From the NCBI RefSeq assembly GCF_000220565.1, contig NZ_AFPM01000159.1:1-64000 (forward strand): a DNA stretch of 64,000 nt, given 5' to 3'. Origin of the DNA: Oceanicola sp. S124 (GTDB taxonomy: Bacteria > Pseudomonadota > Alphaproteobacteria > Rhodobacterales > Rhodobacteraceae). The notes below the pieces were generated by a model. That model was not told the origin of the DNA and did not search any database. It saw only the letters and a program-made list of their open reading frames with translations. Both the position numbers and the translations under genes were made by a program. Shown piece by piece: positions 8,988 to 18,933 of the stretch (its first letter is position 1; each line of letters begins with the position of its first letter).

Positions 8988-9036
8988 AAAGCAACTAGTT
9001 CGAAAAGTAAAGCACCCAGACGCGAGGGCAAGCGAG

Positions 9037-9627
9037 ATGCCGAAGATCGGGATGGAACCGGTGCGAAAACAGGCGCTCATCGAGGCCTGCATAGCCGAGA
9101 TCGGCCATGCGGGCACCCTCGACGTGACCGTGAGCCAGATCGCGAAACGGGCTGGCATGTCCTCTGCGCTGGCACATCACTACTTCGGATCAAAGGAACA
9201 GATCTTTCTCGCGACCATGCGTCACGTGATGCGAATATACGGCGAGACGGTGCTGAGGGGTCTGAAAAATGCGCGCACGCCGCTTGAGCGGATAAGGGTC
9301 ATCACCGACTCCTCTTTCGATTCCAACCAGTTCGAGCGCGAGATCGTCGCCGCATGGCTGAATTTCTATGTCCGCGCCCTGCACTCTGCCGAGACCCGCA
9401 GGCTGCTGAACGTCTATGCGCGCAGGCTGCAGACAAATCTTTTGCATGACCTAAGGAAAATCTTCCCCGAGGCGACCGCGATCGAGGTCGCCCAGGGAAT
9501 CGCCGCCCTCATCGACGGCTTCTACATCCGCTCAGCCCTGCAGGATCAGGTGCCCGGGCGGGTGACGATCAAGGCGATCATCGCCGACTACCTGACCCTC
9601 TGGCTCGAAAGGAAAGCCCGTGACTGA
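9037..9627 (+). CDS. betI: TetR-family choline-responsive repressor BetI
   Basis: Represses choline uptake and oxidation genes in the absence of choline. The 196-aa product has the TetR helix-turn-helix at about residues 26-50 (TVSQIAKRAGMSSALAHHYFGSKEQ) and the C-terminal effector domain with ALIDGFYIRSAL, typical of BetI. The ATG at 9037 starts MPKIGMEPVRKQALIEA, the usual BetI N-terminus; the longer frame upstream runs through the operator and choX and is not real. Its TGA overlaps the GTG start of betC by 8 bp. Confidence 0.93.
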   Translation: MPKIGMEPVRKQALIEACIAEIGHAGTLDVTVSQIAKRAGMSSALAHHYFGSKEQIFLATMRHVMRIYGETVLRGLKNARTPLERIRVITDSSFDSNQFEREIVAAWLNFYVRALHSAETRRLLNVYARRLQTNLLHDLRKIFPEATAIEVAQGIAALIDGFYIRSALQDQVPGRVTIKAIIADYLTLWLERKARD

Positions 9628-11161
9628 TGGCGCGGCAACCCCCGGCGCGAAACGCCCCAATATCCTGATTCTCATGGTCGACCAGCTGAACGGGACGCTG
9701 TTCCCGGACGGACCCGCCGACTGGCTGCATGCGCCCAACCTGAAGGCGCTGGCCGAGCGCTCGACCCGGTTTGCCAACAGCTATACCGGCTCGCCGCTCT
9801 GCGCGCCCGGTCGCGCCGCCTACATGTCGGGCCAGCTGCCGCGCCGCACCAGGGTCTATGACAATGCCGCCGAGTTCGGCAGCGACATTCCGACCTATGC
9901 CCACCACCTGCGCCGCGCCGGCTACCAGACCTACCTGTCGGGCAAGATGCATTTCGTCGGCCCCGACCAGCTGCACGGCTTCGAGAAGCGCCTGACCACC
10001 GACATCTACCCCGCCGATTTCGGCTGGACCCCGGACTACCGCAAACCGGGAGAGCGGATCGACTGGTGGTATCACAACATGGGCTCGGTCACGGGCGCCG
10101 GTGTCGCCGAGATCAGCAACCAGATGGAATACGACGACGAGGTCGCCTTCCAGGCCACCGCCAAGGTGCGCCATCTGGGCCGCCGCCTGGATGACCGCCC
10201 CTGGATGATGACCGTCTCCTTCACCCATCCCCACGACCCCTACGTGGCGCGCAAGAAATACTGGGATCTCTACGAGGATTGCGAGCACCTGCTGCCCGAC
10301 ACTCCCGCCCTGCCCTACGACGCGCTGGACAATCACTCCAAGCGGATCTTCGACGCCAACGACTGGCGCAGTTTCGACATCACCGAAGAGGACATCCGCC
10401 GGTCGCGGCAGGCCTACTTCGCCAATATCTCCTACCTCGACGACAAGATCGGCGAGATCCTGGAAGCGCTCGAGAACACCCGTCAGGCCGAGGACACCAT
10501 CGTGCTCTTCGTCTCGGATCATGGCGACATGCTGGGCGAGAAGGGGCTGTGGTTCAAGATGACCTTCTTCGAAGGCGCCTCGCGCGTGCCTTTGATGATC
10601 GCCGCGCCGCAGATGGCGCCGGGGCTGGTCAAGACGCCGGTTTCCACCATCGACGTGACCCCGACGCTGGCCGATCTGGCCGGCATCGACCTGTCCGAGA
10701 TCATGCCCTGGACCGATGGCGAAAGCCTTGTCCCGCTCGGTCAGGGCGGGCAGCGCGAGACGCCGGTACGGATGGAATACGCCGCCGAGGCCTCTTCTGC
10801 GCCCCTCGTCGGGCTGCGCATGGGCGACTGGAAATACATCCGCTGCGAGCTGGATCCGCCGCAGCTTTTCAACCTCGCGGAGGATCCGGCAGAGCTGGTG
10901 AACCGCGCCGGTGACCCTGCTTTGCAAACCGTCGAACAGCAGTTTGCAAAGATGTTCGAGGGCTACTGGGATCTGGCCGCCTATGACGCCGAGGTGCGCG
11001 AAAGCCAGGCCCGCCGCCTGATCGTCTACGAGGCCCTGCGCAACGGCGACTATTTCCCCTGGGACTTCGAGCCGCTGCAGAAGGCCTCGGAACGCTACAT
11101 GCGCAACCACATGGACCTGAACGTGCTGGAGGAAAACCAGCGTTACCCCCGCGGAGAATGA
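9620..11161 (+). CDS. betC: Choline-sulfatase
   Basis: Hydrolyses choline-O-sulfate to choline and sulfate, feeding the betaine pathway and giving a sulfur source. It is 513 aa with a GTG start overlapping betI. The sulfatase core is clear: metal-binding Asp in [11 protein letters not shown], and Cys61 in CAPGR, which must be converted to formylglycine (Cys-type, so a formylglycine-generating enzyme is needed elsewhere in the genome). A second metal site reads [17 protein letters not shown]. The C-terminal region ([20 protein letters not shown]) is the choline-sulfatase-specific tail. There is no signal peptide, so it acts in the cytoplasm. Confidence 0.93.
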   Translation: MTDGAATPGAKRPNILILMVDQLNGTLFPDGPADWLHAPNLKALAERSTRFANSYTGSPLCAPGRAAYMSGQLPRRTRVYDNAAEFGSDIPTYAHHLRRAGYQTYLSGKMHFVGPDQLHGFEKRLTTDIYPADFGWTPDYRKPGERIDWWYHNMGSVTGAGVAEISNQMEYDDEVAFQATAKVRHLGRRLDDRPWMMTVSFTHPHDPYVARKKYWDLYEDCEHLLPDTPALPYDALDNHSKRIFDANDWRSFDITEEDIRRSRQAYFANISYLDDKIGEILEALENTRQAEDTIVLFVSDHGDMLGEKGLWFKMTFFEGASRVPLMIAAPQMAPGLVKTPVSTIDVTPTLADLAGIDLSEIMPWTDGESLVPLGQGGQRETPVRMEYAAEASSAPLVGLRMGDWKYIRCELDPPQLFNLAEDPAELVNRAGDPALQTVEQQFAKMFEGYWDLAAYDAEVRESQARRLIVYEALRNGDYFPWDFEPLQKASERYMRNHMDLNVLEENQRYPRGE

Positions 11162-12618
11162 CCATGAAGAACGTCCAGCCCAAGGGCAGCCATTTCATCG
11201 ACGGCTCTTACGTCGAAGACACCGCGGGCCGCGAGATCCCCTGCGTCTACGCCGCCACCGGCGAGACCGTCGCCACGCTGCATGCCGCCACCCCCGCCGT
11301 GGTCGAACAGGCCCTGGCCTCGGCCGCACGTGCGCAGAAGGAATGGGCCGCCCTGCCCCCGGTCGCCCGTGGCCGCGTGCTGTCGCGTGTCGCCGCCATC
11401 CTGCGCGAGCGCAACGAAGAGCTTTCAGAGCTTGAGAGCATCGACACCGGCAAGCCGATCCAGGAAACCCTGGTGGCCGATGCCGCCTCGGGCGCAGAGG
11501 CGCTGGAATACTACGGCGGCCTCACAGCCACCCTCACCGGCGAGACCGTCCCCCTGGGCGGCGATTTCGTCTACACGATCCGCGAACCGCTTGGCGTCTG
11601 CCTGGGCATCGGCGCCTGGAACTACCCCACGCAGATCGCCTGCTGGAAGGCCGCGCCCGCGCTGGCCTGCGGCAATGCCATGGTCTTCAAGCCCTCCGAG
11701 GTCACCCCTCTCTGCGCCCTGAAGCTGGCCGAGATCTTCATCGAGGCCGGCGCGCCGGCGGGCCTGTTCAACGTGGTCAACGGCTATGGCGATGCGGCCG
11801 CCTCGATGGTGACGGATGCGCGCGTGGCCAAGGTCTCTCTCACCGGGTCGGTGCCGACGGGGCAGAAGGTCTATGCCGCCGCCGCCGAAGGCATGCGCCA
11901 CGTCACGATGGAGCTGGGCGGCAAATCCCCCCTGATCATCTTCGAGGACGCGGATATCGAAAACGCCGTCTCGGCGGCGATCAACGGCAATTTCTATTCC
12001 ACCGGGCAGATCTGCTCGAACGGCACCCGAGTCTTCGTGCACGAGGCCATCGTGGATGAATTCACCGAACGCCTGCTGGAACGCACCCGCAAGGCCATCA
12101 TCGGTGACCCGCTGGACCCCGAGACCCAGATCGGCCCGATGATCACCGACGTGCAGCGCCGGAAGGTGCTGGAATACATCGAGATCGGCAAGGCCGAGGG
12201 CGCCGAGCTGCTGCTTGGCGGCCATGCCCCCGAGGGCGCGGGCTTCTACATCGAGCCCACGATCTTCGGCAATGTCACCGACGAGATGCGCATCGCGCGT
12301 GAAGAGATCTTCGGCCCGGTGCTGTCGATCCTGACCTTCGGCAGCGAAGAGGAAGTCGTGGCCCGCGCCAATGACACCGAGTTCGGCCTGGCCGCCGGGC
12401 TGTTCACCAAGGACTTCACCCGCGCGCATCGCGTCGTGGCGCAGCTTCAGGCCGGCACCTGCTGGATCAACGAATACAACCTGACCCCGGTCGAGGCCCC
12501 CTTCGGCGGCGTCAAGATGTCGGGCGTGGGCCGCGAGAACGCGCGCGCCGCGATCGAGCACTACAGCCAGGTCAAGTCCGTCTACGTCGCCATGGGTGAC
12601 GTGGCCTCGGCCTTCTGA
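11158..12618 (+). CDS. betB: Betaine-aldehyde dehydrogenase
   Basis: NAD(P)-dependent oxidation of betaine aldehyde to glycine betaine, the last step of choline oxidation. The 486-aa protein has the full aldehyde dehydrogenase set: [13 protein letters not shown] at about residue 152, KPSE at 178, the Rossmann glycine segment SLTGSVPTG, Glu252 in MELGGKSPL and catalytic Cys286 in [10 protein letters not shown]. It starts at an ATG overlapping the betC stop (ATGA); a second in-frame ATG two codons later is also possible. It lies 10 bp before betA in the betICBA operon. Confidence 0.95.
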   Translation: MTMKNVQPKGSHFIDGSYVEDTAGREIPCVYAATGETVATLHAATPAVVEQALASAARAQKEWAALPPVARGRVLSRVAAILRERNEELSELESIDTGKPIQETLVADAASGAEALEYYGGLTATLTGETVPLGGDFVYTIREPLGVCLGIGAWNYPTQIACWKAAPALACGNAMVFKPSEVTPLCALKLAEIFIEAGAPAGLFNVVNGYGDAAASMVTDARVAKVSLTGSVPTGQKVYAAAAEGMRHVTMELGGKSPLIIFEDADIENAVSAAINGNFYSTGQICSNGTRVFVHEAIVDEFTERLLERTRKAIIGDPLDPETQIGPMITDVQRRKVLEYIEIGKAEGAELLLGGHAPEGAGFYIEPTIFGNVTDEMRIAREEIFGPVLSILTFGSEEEVVARANDTEFGLAAGLFTKDFTRAHRVVAQLQAGTCWINEYNLTPVEAPFGGVKMSGVGRENARAAIEHYSQVKSVYVAMGDVASAF

Positions 12619-12628
12619 GGACACGCTG

Positions 12629-14290
12629 ATGGAAGCGGATTACGTCATCATAGGATCGGGCTCGGCGGGGGCGGTCATGGCCGCGCGCCTCTCCGAGGAC
12701 GGCAAGCACAGGGTGCTGGTGCTGGAGTTCGGCGGCACCGACGCCGGGCCCTTCATCCAGATGCCCGCCGCGCTGTCCTACCCGATGAACATGAAGCGCT
12801 ACGACTGGGGCTTCATGTCGGAGCCCGAACCGGGCCTGGGCGGACGGCAGCTGGTGACGCCGCGCGGCAAGGTCGTGGGCGGCTCGTCTTCGATCAACGG
12901 CATGGTCTACGTGCGCGGCCATGCGCGCGACTTCGACCACTGGGACGAACAGGGCGCGACCGGCTGGTCCTATGCCGACGTGCTGCCCTACTTCAAGCGC
13001 GCCGAGAACTGGCACGACGGTGGCCATGGCGGCGACCCGGACTGGCGCGGCACCGACGGCCCGCTGCATGTCAGCCGGGGCCCGCGCGAAAACCCTCTCT
13101 TCCATGCCTTTGTCGAGGCCGGCCGGCAGGCCGGCTTCGAGCTGACCGAGGACTACAACGGCGAGAAACAGGAAGGCTTCGGCCCGATGGAGCAGACGGT
13201 CTGGAAGGGCCGCCGCTGGTCCACGGCAAATGCCTACCTCAAGCCCGCGCTGAAGCGTGACAATCTGCGGATGATCCGCTGTTTCGCCCGCCGCGTGGTG
13301 ATCGAGAACGGCCGCGCAACGGGTGTCGAGATCGAACGCGGCGGCAGGATCGAGGTGGTGAAGGCCCGGCGCGAGGTGGTCATCGCCGCCTCCTCGATCA
13401 ACTCTCCGAAGATCCTGATGCTTTCGGGCGTGGGCCCGGCGGCACATCTGAAGGAACACGGGATCGAGGTCGTGGCCGACCGCCCCGGCGTCGGCCAGAA
13501 CCTGCAGGACCACCTCGAGCTCTACATCCAGCAGGCCAGCACCCAGCCGATCACTCTCTACAAGCACTGGAACCTCTGGGGCAAGGCCATCGCCGGGGCG
13601 CAATGGTTGCTGACCAAGAAGGGCCTCGGCGCCTCTAACCAGTTCGAAAGCGCCGCCTTCCTGCGCTCGAAACCCGGCGTCGACTATCCCGACATCCAGT
13701 ACCACTTCCTGCCCATTGCCGTGCGCTACGACGGCCAGGCGGCGGCAGAGGGCCATGGCTTCCAGGCCCATATCGGGCCGATGCGCTCGGAGAGCCGGGG
13801 CGCGGTGACCTTGAAGTCGGCCGACCCGCGCGACGCGCCGCGGATCTTCTTCAACTACATGTCCGCCGCAAGCGACTGGGAGGACTTCCGCCACTGCATC
13901 CGCCTGACCCGGGAGATCTTCGACCAGGCGGCCTTCGATCCCTATCGCGGCAAGGAGATCCTGCCCGGCAGCCACATGCAGAGCGACGAGGAGCTGGACC
14001 AGCACATCCGCGAGCATGCCGAAAGCGCCTACCATCCCTGCGGCACCGCCCGCATGGGCCGCGCCGACGATCCCGGGGCGGTGGTCGATCCCGAATGCCG
14101 GGTGATCGGAGTCGAGGGGCTGCGCCTCGCCGACAGCTCGATCTTCCCACGCATCACCAACGGCAACCTCAATGCGCCCTCGATCATGGTCGGCGAGAAG
14201 GCCAGCGACCATATCCTGGGCCGCACGCCGCTGCCGAAGGACAATGCCCGTCCCTGGATCAACCCGCGCTGGCAGGTCAGCGACCGCTGA
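12629..14290 (+). CDS. betA: Choline dehydrogenase
   Basis: FAD-dependent GMC-family oxidoreductase (553 aa) that oxidises choline to betaine aldehyde at the inner face of the membrane. The N-terminal FAD motif is [21 protein letters not shown] signature 1 is [14 protein letters not shown] and signature 2 follows [15 protein letters not shown]. The active-site His region is [12 protein letters not shown] and the C-terminal FAD segment [20 protein letters not shown]. The start at 12629 has GAGG 8 bases upstream; a longer frame beginning inside betB is rejected. It is the last gene of the operon, followed by a 265-bp gap with no clear gene. Confidence 0.95.
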   Translation: MEADYVIIGSGSAGAVMAARLSEDGKHRVLVLEFGGTDAGPFIQMPAALSYPMNMKRYDWGFMSEPEPGLGGRQLVTPRGKVVGGSSSINGMVYVRGHARDFDHWDEQGATGWSYADVLPYFKRAENWHDGGHGGDPDWRGTDGPLHVSRGPRENPLFHAFVEAGRQAGFELTEDYNGEKQEGFGPMEQTVWKGRRWSTANAYLKPALKRDNLRMIRCFARRVVIENGRATGVEIERGGRIEVVKARREVVIAASSINSPKILMLSGVGPAAHLKEHGIEVVADRPGVGQNLQDHLELYIQQASTQPITLYKHWNLWGKAIAGAQWLLTKKGLGASNQFESAAFLRSKPGVDYPDIQYHFLPIAVRYDGQAAAEGHGFQAHIGPMRSESRGAVTLKSADPRDAPRIFFNYMSAASDWEDFRHCIRLTREIFDQAAFDPYRGKEILPGSHMQSDEELDQHIREHAESAYHPCGTARMGRADDPGAVVDPECRVIGVEGLRLADSSIFPRITNGNLNAPSIMVGEKASDHILGRTPLPKDNARPWINPRWQVSDR

Positions 14291-14555
14291 GGGCTCAACC
14301 GCCCCGTCCCGGGGCATCTGCGGGCGCATCCCGGGGCGCAGGCGGTGAAAAGACAGGCTGACGGCGCCCCGAAGCGCCGCCTCCGACCATTTACCTGTGT
14401 ACAGCCCGCCCTATCTTCATAGAGACTTCACACAAGTCCGATAAGCAGAATGTCCCGCCCGGCGTCCGGCCCCGTGCCGATGCCCACGTCGATACAGGGG
14501 CACGCAACCAGCACAACGGCAGCCGCCGTAGACCAGGCAGAGACAGGCAGGCCCC

Positions 14556-15074
14556 TTGACGACGCAGGACCAGATCCAGTTCCGTCTTCCCGGCGCCCCG
14601 GCGCCGGCAGCCCCCCTGTTGCAGGCCGCCGGCGCGAGCGATCCTGCGGGTCAGGTTCTGCAGACGCAATATGCCGCACTTTGCTACCGCATGATCAAGG
14701 ACAAGCCGCAGATCCTGCTGATCACCTCGCGCGGGACCAAGCGCTGGATCCTGCCCAAGGGCTGGCCGATGAAGCACCGCAGCCCCGGGCAGGCCGCCCT
14801 GCGCGAAGCCTACGAGGAAGCCGGCGTGATCGGCCGCGTTTCCGAGACGCCGCTCGGCCTCGTGCCCTACCGCAAGCAGCTCGCTTCGGGCGAGGAACTG
14901 TCGTGCATCGGCATCATCTACCCGGTGCGCGTGGCGCTGCTGAAGGCGGAATACCCCGAGGCGGGCGAACGCAAGCGCAAGTGGTTCTCGCGCAAGAAGG
15001 CCGCCCGCCAGGTGCTCGAACCCGAACTGGCGCGCCTGCTCGCCGGTTTCGACCCCGCCGCACTGAAGCTCTGA
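14556..15074 (+). CDS. Nudix hydrolase
   Basis: Predicted nucleoside-diphosphate-linked hydrolase of 172 aa; the true substrate is unknown. The Nudix region is WILPKGWPMKHRSPGQAALR followed by EAYEEAGV at about residues 68-95. The REAYEEAGV metal-binding helix is intact, but the first box Glu is replaced by Arg, as in the PKGWPM-type Nudix proteins related to diphosphoinositol-polyphosphate hydrolases. The start is uncertain: the open frame begins with TTG at 14556 after AGGCAGG, and the next in-frame ATG (14691) would cut the N-terminus to just before the domain. Neighbours give no clear pathway. Confidence 0.8.
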   Translation: MTTQDQIQFRLPGAPAPAAPLLQAAGASDPAGQVLQTQYAALCYRMIKDKPQILLITSRGTKRWILPKGWPMKHRSPGQAALREAYEEAGVIGRVSETPLGLVPYRKQLASGEELSCIGIIYPVRVALLKAEYPEAGERKRKWFSRKKAARQVLEPELARLLAGFDPAALKL

Positions 15075-15166
15075 GCCCCGCCCGAGCACGCCCCGGTGGC
15101 AGGGGCAAGCTTGCATCCGCCGCGACAGGGCTTATCTCTACGGGATCACTCAATCTTAGTGACGCG

Positions 15167-15604
15167 ATGATCCATTTCGACCTCAAATGTGCTCGGGGCC
15201 ACGGCTTCGACAGCTGGTTCCAGTCTTCTGCCGCCTTCGACAGCCTGCGGTTGGCGGGGCATGTCGCCTGCCCGACCTGCGGCAGCACCGAGGTCGAGAA
15301 GGCGCTGATGGCGCCGCGCGTGCGCCCCTCGCGCACTGCGGCCCCGGTGCCCGCAGCCGAAAGCACCCTGCGCGCGCCGCGCAACGAGGCCGAAGCCGCT
15401 CTGGCCGAGCTGCGCCGCAAGGTGGAAGAGAACGCCACCTATGTCGGCGGCAACTTCGCCCGTGAGGCACGCGCCATCCATGAAGGCGCCAAGCCCGGCC
15501 GCCCGATCTACGGCGAGGCCAAACCCGAAGAGGCACGCGCCCTGCTGGAAGAAGGCGTCCCGGTGCTGCCCCTGCCCTTCACCCCCGGCCGCAAGGCGAA
15601 CTGA
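15167..15604 (+). CDS. DUF1178 family zinc-ribbon-like protein
   Basis: Conserved alphaproteobacterial protein of unknown function, 145 aa. The N-terminal part reads MIHFDLKCARGHGFDSWF, with ACPTCGS at residues 34-40, so CxxH- and CxxC-like pairs may bind zinc. The C-terminal half contains NATYVGGNFAREARAIHEG, the most conserved DUF1178 segment, and ends PLPFTPGRKAN. It begins 92 bp after the Nudix gene on the same strand and may share its transcript. An open frame extends upstream of the ATG but its translation matches nothing, so the ATG at 15167 is chosen. Confidence 0.85.
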   Translation: MIHFDLKCARGHGFDSWFQSSAAFDSLRLAGHVACPTCGSTEVEKALMAPRVRPSRTAAPVPAAESTLRAPRNEAEAALAELRRKVEENATYVGGNFAREARAIHEGAKPGRPIYGEAKPEEARALLEEGVPVLPLPFTPGRKAN

Positions 15605-15619
15605 CCGCCGGGCCGCTTC

Positions 15620-15698
15620 CGGCGGCAGTATTTCAGGCCTCGGACTGGAGCCGGGCCCCTTTCCCATATCCGAGGGCTGAAACGACTCCGGCGGAAGC
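15620..15698. repeat. Intergenic inverted repeat, GAGTATTTT-family (diverged)
   Basis: GGCGGCAGTATTTCAGGCCTCGG at the left and ATCCGAGGGCTGAAACGACTCCG at the right face each other about 30 bp apart. They can fold into an imperfect stem-loop just after the DUF1178 stop. The arms resemble the intergenic element seen at 17.95, 45.0, 48.2 and 51.1 kb but are the most diverged of the set. Confidence 0.55.
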
Positions 15699-15779
15699 AC
15701 TGGAGGTGCCGGGGGCAGCCGTCGCGCTTGCCCCCTGCCCGGCCCTTGGCTAAGCCTGCCGCAACAGAGGAGACATCGC

Positions 15780-16424
15780 ATGCATATCGTGATCACCGGG
15801 GCCAGCCGGGGTATCGGCGCAGAGTTGAAACGGCAATTCGAGGCGCAGGGCGCGCAGGTCACCGGCACCTCGACGGCAGGCGGAAACGGTCTGCAAACCC
15901 TCGACGTGACGGACCCGGCGCAGCTTGCCGCCTTCGCGGCGTCCACCGCGAGCCCCGTCGACCTGCTGATCTGCAATGCGGGCCTCTACCTCGACAAGGG
16001 CCAGGCACTGGAGACCGGTTTCGGGGCCGACACCTGGGCGCGGCAGATGCAGGTCAACGTGGCCGGACCCTTCCTGACCGTGCAGGCGCTGCTGCCGCAG
16101 TTGCGCGCGGCCAGCGGCGCGAAGATCGCCGTGATCGCCTCGGCCATGGGCAGCCAGCAGCGCGCCCCGGGCGGCTCCTACATCTATCGCGCCTCGAAGG
16201 CCGCGGCGGTGAACCTGGCGCGCAACCTCGCCACCGACCTGGCCGCCGAGGGCATTGCCGTGGGTGCCTATCACCCTGGCTGGGTGAAGACCGACATGGG
16301 CGGAGAAGGCGCCGACATCGACGTGCAGACCTCGGCCAGCGGGCTGATCTCGCGGATGGAAAACCTCTCGGTCACGACCACCGGCTGCTTCGAGAGTTAC
16401 GACGGCACCGTGGTGCCCTTCTGA
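15780..16424 (+). CDS. Short-chain dehydrogenase/reductase
   Basis: NAD(P)-dependent oxidoreductase of 214 aa; substrate unknown. It has the N-terminal cofactor motif IVITGASRGIGAEL, the NAG motif (LLICNAGLY) and the catalytic YxxxK as YRASKAA. The segment ending GWVKTDMGGEGADIDVQTSASGL is typical of the CsgA/sniffer-like SDR subgroup. AGAGGAGA precedes the ATG by 8 bases. It stands alone between the Nudix/DUF1178 pair and lysC on the same strand. Confidence 0.85.
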   Translation: MHIVITGASRGIGAELKRQFEAQGAQVTGTSTAGGNGLQTLDVTDPAQLAAFAASTASPVDLLICNAGLYLDKGQALETGFGADTWARQMQVNVAGPFLTVQALLPQLRAASGAKIAVIASAMGSQQRAPGGSYIYRASKAAAVNLARNLATDLAAEGIAVGAYHPGWVKTDMGGEGADIDVQTSASGLISRMENLSVTTTGCFESYDGTVVPF

Positions 16425-16528
16425 GGTCAGCAACAGCAGGGGTTTGACGCGTCGATCCGCCTTGCGCCCTGCGCAATCCATGCGTAAACCACGCGGACAA
16501 TTCTCCAAGGACGGGGTCAAGGACCGGC

Positions 16529-17764
16529 ATGCCTGTTCTCGTAATGAAATTCGGCGGGACTTCCGTCGCCAATCTCGACCGCATCCGCCGCGCCGCCAAG
16601 AGGGTCGGCGTGGAGGTGGCCAAGGGCTATGATGTGATCGTCATCGTCTCGGCCATGTCCGGCAAGACCAACGAACTGGTCGGCTGGGTCGGCGAGACCT
16701 CTCCCATGTACGACGCGCGCGAATACGACGCCGTCGTCTCGTCGGGTGAAAACGTCACCGCCGGCCTGATGGCCCTGACCCTGCAGGAGATGGATATCCC
16801 CGCGCGGTCCTGGCAGGGCTGGCAGGTGCCGCTGAAGACCAACTCGGCCCATGGCCAGGCGCGGATCGAGGAGATCCCGCCCGAGAACATCATGACCAAG
16901 TTCGCCGAAGGCATGAAGGTGGCCGTGGTCGCCGGCTTCCAGGGCATCAGCCCCGAGGGCCGCATCACCACCCTGGGACGCGGTGGCAGCGACACCACCG
17001 CCGTGGCCTTCGCCGCCGCCTTCGACGCCGAGCGCTGCGACATCTACACCGACGTGGACGGGGTCTATACCACCGATCCCCGGATCTGCCCCAAGGCGCG
17101 CAAGCTGGAAAAGATCGCCTTCGAGGAGATGCTGGAGCTGGCCTCGCTGGGCGCCAAGGTCCTGCAGACCCGTTCGGTCGAACTGGCCATGCGCTACAAT
17201 GTGAAGCTGCGCGTTCTGTCGAGCTTCGAGGAACAATCCGACACAGCCGGCACCCTGATCTGTGCCGAGGAGGACATCATGGAATCCAACGTCGTCAACG
17301 GGATCGCCGCCTCGCGCGAAGAGGCGAAGATGACCCTGGTCACCATCGTCGACAAGCCTGGCGTGGCCGCCTCGATCTTCGGGCCGCTGTCGGAAGCCGG
17401 CGTCAACGTCGACATGATCATCCAGAACGTCTCGGAAGAGGGCGTGACGGACATGACCTTCTCCTGCCCGATCGACCAGGTGAAGCGCGCCGAGAAGGCG
17501 CTGAACGATGCCCGGACCGCCGGCACCATCGGCTTCGACGAGCTGACCGTGGACACCGAGGTCTGCAAGGTCTCGGCGGTCGGCATCGGCATGCGCTCGC
17601 AGTCGGGCGTGGCTGCCAAGATGTTCAAGGTGCTCTCGGACGAGGGTATCAACATCAAGGTCATCGCCACCTCCGAGATCAAGATCTCGGTGCTGATCGA
17701 ACGCAAGTACATGGAGCTGGCCGTGCAGGCCCTGCATGACGCCTTCGAGCTGGAAAAGGCCTGA
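16529..17764 (+). CDS. lysC: Aspartate kinase
   Basis: Phosphorylates aspartate, the first step to lysine, threonine, methionine and diaminopimelate. At 411 aa it is a stand-alone aspartokinase. The kinase domain begins VLVMKFGGTSVANLDRI and contains TLGRGGSDTTAVAFAAAF; two ACT domains follow from about residue 265 (VTIVDKPGVAASIFGPL and VSAVGIGMRSQSGVAAKMF), the site of feedback control. AAGGACCGGC precedes the ATG. A strong terminator follows 53 bp after the stop, so it is probably transcribed alone. Confidence 0.96.
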   Translation: MPVLVMKFGGTSVANLDRIRRAAKRVGVEVAKGYDVIVIVSAMSGKTNELVGWVGETSPMYDAREYDAVVSSGENVTAGLMALTLQEMDIPARSWQGWQVPLKTNSAHGQARIEEIPPENIMTKFAEGMKVAVVAGFQGISPEGRITTLGRGGSDTTAVAFAAAFDAERCDIYTDVDGVYTTDPRICPKARKLEKIAFEEMLELASLGAKVLQTRSVELAMRYNVKLRVLSSFEEQSDTAGTLICAEEDIMESNVVNGIAASREEAKMTLVTIVDKPGVAASIFGPLSEAGVNVDMIIQNVSEEGVTDMTFSCPIDQVKRAEKALNDARTAGTIGFDELTVDTEVCKVSAVGIGMRSQSGVAAKMFKVLSDEGINIKVIATSEIKISVLIERKYMELAVQALHDAFELEKA

Positions 17765-17817
17765 AGCGAAGGACTCGGGAGGCAACCTCCCCGGACTGAC
17801 CGACAGTGAGTGCGAGA

Positions 17818-17844
17818 GGGCGAACCAGCGGGTTCGCCCTTTTC
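17818..17844 (+). terminator. Rho-independent terminator after lysC
   Basis: GGGCGAACC pairs perfectly with GGTTCGCCC around a 4-nt loop and is followed by TTTTCC. It sits 53 bp past the lysC stop codon. Confidence 0.9.
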
Positions 17845-17951
17845 CTTTGGCCTGCCGCCTCCCCCGGATCGAAGCGGGAGCCCCGGTTACCTGGCCCTGA
17901 TCCCGCCGAAAGCAGGTGCGCTCACCGGGTCGGCCTGACGGCCGATGCCTT

Positions 17952-18150
17952 CGGCGGGAGTATTTTCAGCCTGGTGATGCGGCGGGATGCTGCCCGGAAA
18001 GCCCCCCTGCTTGCCCAGTGCGAGCGTGCCACGCCCTTCACGGAGAACGAGGCCGCCTCGAAGTGCGCTTCAAGCATCATCACCAGGCCGCAAGTACTCC
18101 GGGGGTGAATTGCGCCCGCGAGGGCTCAGGAGGCGGCAGAGCCCCCTCCC
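17952..18150. repeat. Inverted pair of the GAGTATTTTCAGCCTGGTG repeat
   Basis: A plus-strand copy (17952-17980, GGGAGTATTTTCAGCCTGGT then GATG) faces a minus-strand copy (18074-18110, whose complement reads CACCCCCGGAGTACTTGCGG then CCTGGTGATG). The right copy is followed by GGCGGCAGAGCCCCCTCCC, the GGGGGCTCTGCC module that accompanies this element elsewhere in the window. About 95 bp of non-coding sequence lies between them. Confidence 0.8.
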
Positions 18151-18933
18151 TGCGCCCTCAACTGCACGCTTCGATCAGGTGGGAATGCTTTAGCGGCCCG
18201 CCGCCCCTCGAGTCAGGGCATGGCAGACATGGGTCTGTCTAGCTTCTTCCACGTGCCTCCCCAGAGTGGCGTTCAGAGCGCCGCTGCCCGCCGCTACACC
18301 CCCTGACGCCAGCCGACGAGTGTCTCGGAGTGCCGAATTGCACCCTGGCAAGGTTGATCCAGCGCCGGTTCGCAATGCCGATCTTCCAGAAGGCGCCCAG
18401 AAGCAGGGCGCCGACCACGGCCGCGCCGCAGACCGGCCGGCAGAGCAGCCGCGGCGCTTTCCCCCTGGTGTTCCCTCCCTCACCTGCGACCCGCGGATCG
18501 CCGCGAGACCGAAGAGGCCGGGAGAGCGATGCCGGAAGCTCTCCAGCGAGGCGCGTGATCTCTTCGGGCGGCAGAACTGCACAGGGGTGTCGCGACCGTC
18601 GTCAGTGTGCCAGCGCCTGAGGCAGCCGCTTTCGGCCACGTGGATGTGACGGCTGCCGTCCCCCGCAGCGACAGCGTCTCGCGGCGTCGCAGCAGGTGCG
18701 GACCTGCCAGCCCGGCCCGCCTGGCGCGGGTGCCATCGGACCGCTTCACGCTCTGTTCCTCGGGTGGCAGAGATGCTCTCGGATCAGGCAGCACGGGGGC
18801 GCAGAGCCGGCACCGGACTGCCCCTTCGGCAGTCCGCCGCCCCCTGTCCAAAGGTGCGACCCTAAAAGGTGTTTTGCTTCTCCGCCCACTGTGATCTATT
18901 CGCCCCGACCCCAGGGAAGGGACCTTTCAGGGC
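18151..18933. other. Gene-free stretch upstream of ptsP
   Basis: About 780 bp with no gene I can support. Several overlapping short frames exist on both strands, but none resembles a known family and their composition is Arg/Pro/Ala-rich, as in chance frames of GC-rich DNA. One minus-strand frame (about 18598 down to 18241) contains a helix-like stretch (CGAAVVGALLLGAFWKIGI) but has no usable start codon, so it is at best a remnant. The last 60 bp before ptsP are more A/T-rich and hold a weak promoter candidate (TTGCTT-N17-TATTCG, about 18877-18905). Confidence 0.5.

Noticed and set aside
14450-15166. Long N-terminal extension of the DUF1178 frame
   Set aside because: It overlaps the Nudix gene in another frame, is Arg/Pro-rich, and DUF1178 similarity begins exactly at the ATG at 15167.
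18190-18851. Overlapping short frames on both strands upstream of ptsP
   Set aside because: No motif, no ribosome-binding site and composition typical of chance frames in GC-rich DNA; recorded only as a gene-free stretch.
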